Shown here in pieces: positions 6,311 through 6,387 of a stretch of DNA of 6,387 nucleotides (positions are counted from its first letter, which is position 1; the number at the start of each line of letters is the position of its first letter). Origin of the DNA: Thermopetrobacter sp. GTDB lineage: Bacteria; Pseudomonadota; Alphaproteobacteria; Rhizobiales; Aestuariivirgaceae. Location of the stretch: positions 1 through 6,387 of the forward strand of contig DRPD01000191.1 in the NCBI GenBank assembly GCA_011374735.1, in the 5' to 3' direction. Position numbers and translations under genes: made by a program. Below the pieces are notes generated by a model that was not told where the DNA came from, searched no databases, and saw nothing but the letters and a program-made list of their open reading frames with translations.

Positions 6311-6387
6311 GCGGCCAACCCGCCATTTACATCCCCCACGGCGCCGGCCCATGCTTCTTCATGGACTGGGAGCCGCCGGACGAATGG
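6307..6387 (+). CDS. Probable class III (LigB/DODA-type) extradiol ring-cleavage dioxygenase (3' end missing)
   Basis: Only 27 codons are present, from ATG 6307 to the window edge. The start overlaps the hydrolase stop as ATGA, with a weak purine-rich stretch (6290-6298) upstream. The peptide opens IYIPHGAGPCFFMDW (7-21). The short strand followed by HGxGP close to the N-terminus is the pattern of DODA-type members of the LigB superfamily, where this His (His11 here) is expected to bind the active-site metal. Such enzymes add both oxygen atoms of O2 next to a catechol diol and open the ring. The position directly after a DmpD-type hydrolase, which needs exactly such a product, supports the call. 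With so little sequence, another HGxGP-bearing LigB-superfamily protein of unknown function remains possible. Confidence 0.72.
   Translation, partial: MSGQPAIYIPHGAGPCFFMDWEPPDEW

Noticed and set aside
5054..6352. A 432-codon minus-strand frame opposite the reductase and hydrolase (similar cases at 936-1787, 1820-2626 and 4561-5529).
   Set aside because: These are the same GC-driven mirror effect. The sequences are compositionally odd and lie opposite proteins with complete catalytic motifs.

Overview
The window is a compact, single-direction gene cluster on the + strand from a very GC-rich bacterium. Third codon positions are overwhelmingly G or C, and gaps between genes are 28 bases or less. 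Codon bias, Shine-Dalgarno-type start sites and the protein families fit a proteobacterium. An alphaproteobacterium (for example Rhodospirillales) or a betaproteobacterium are the best guesses, but nothing here fixes the taxon.

Layout. Bases 1-1093 hold the 3' part of a periplasmic substrate-binding protein of the branched-chain amino acid (LIV/HAAT) ABC family. It is followed by the rest of the transporter: two ATPases (livG-type 1122-1841, livF-type 1838-2548) and two permeases (livH-type 2545-3417, livM-type 3414-4412). Next come three genes of aromatic meta-cleavage catabolism: a TmoF-like oxygenase reductase with 2Fe-2S, FAD and NAD(P)H domains (4420-5439), a DmpD-type C-C bond hydrolase (5468-6310), and the first 27 codons of a probable class III (LigB/DODA-type) extradiol dioxygenase (6307 to the window end). 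Four junctions are ATGA start/stop overlaps, so the set looks like one translationally coupled operon. Its promoter lies upstream of the window and its end downstream. No terminator, RNA gene, mobile element or repeat array is visible.

How the parts could work together (inference). The transporter imports an aromatic compound, probably an aromatic acid, rather than an amino acid. An oxygenase fed with electrons by the reductase hydroxylates the ring. The class III dioxygenase opens the resulting catechol next to the diol. The hydrolase splits the ring-fission product into a carboxylic acid and a 2-hydroxydienoate. The oxygenase itself, the lower pathway and any regulator are outside the window.

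The points most worth a second look are: (i) a DmpD-type hydrolase paired with a class III instead of the usual class I (VOC-fold) extradiol dioxygenase; (ii) a TmoF-like reductase with no oxygenase beside it on the visible side; (iii) an ATPase pair in which all non-consensus residues fall in the same one of the two composite ATP sites. The families are all known. What may be undescribed is this combination and its substrate.
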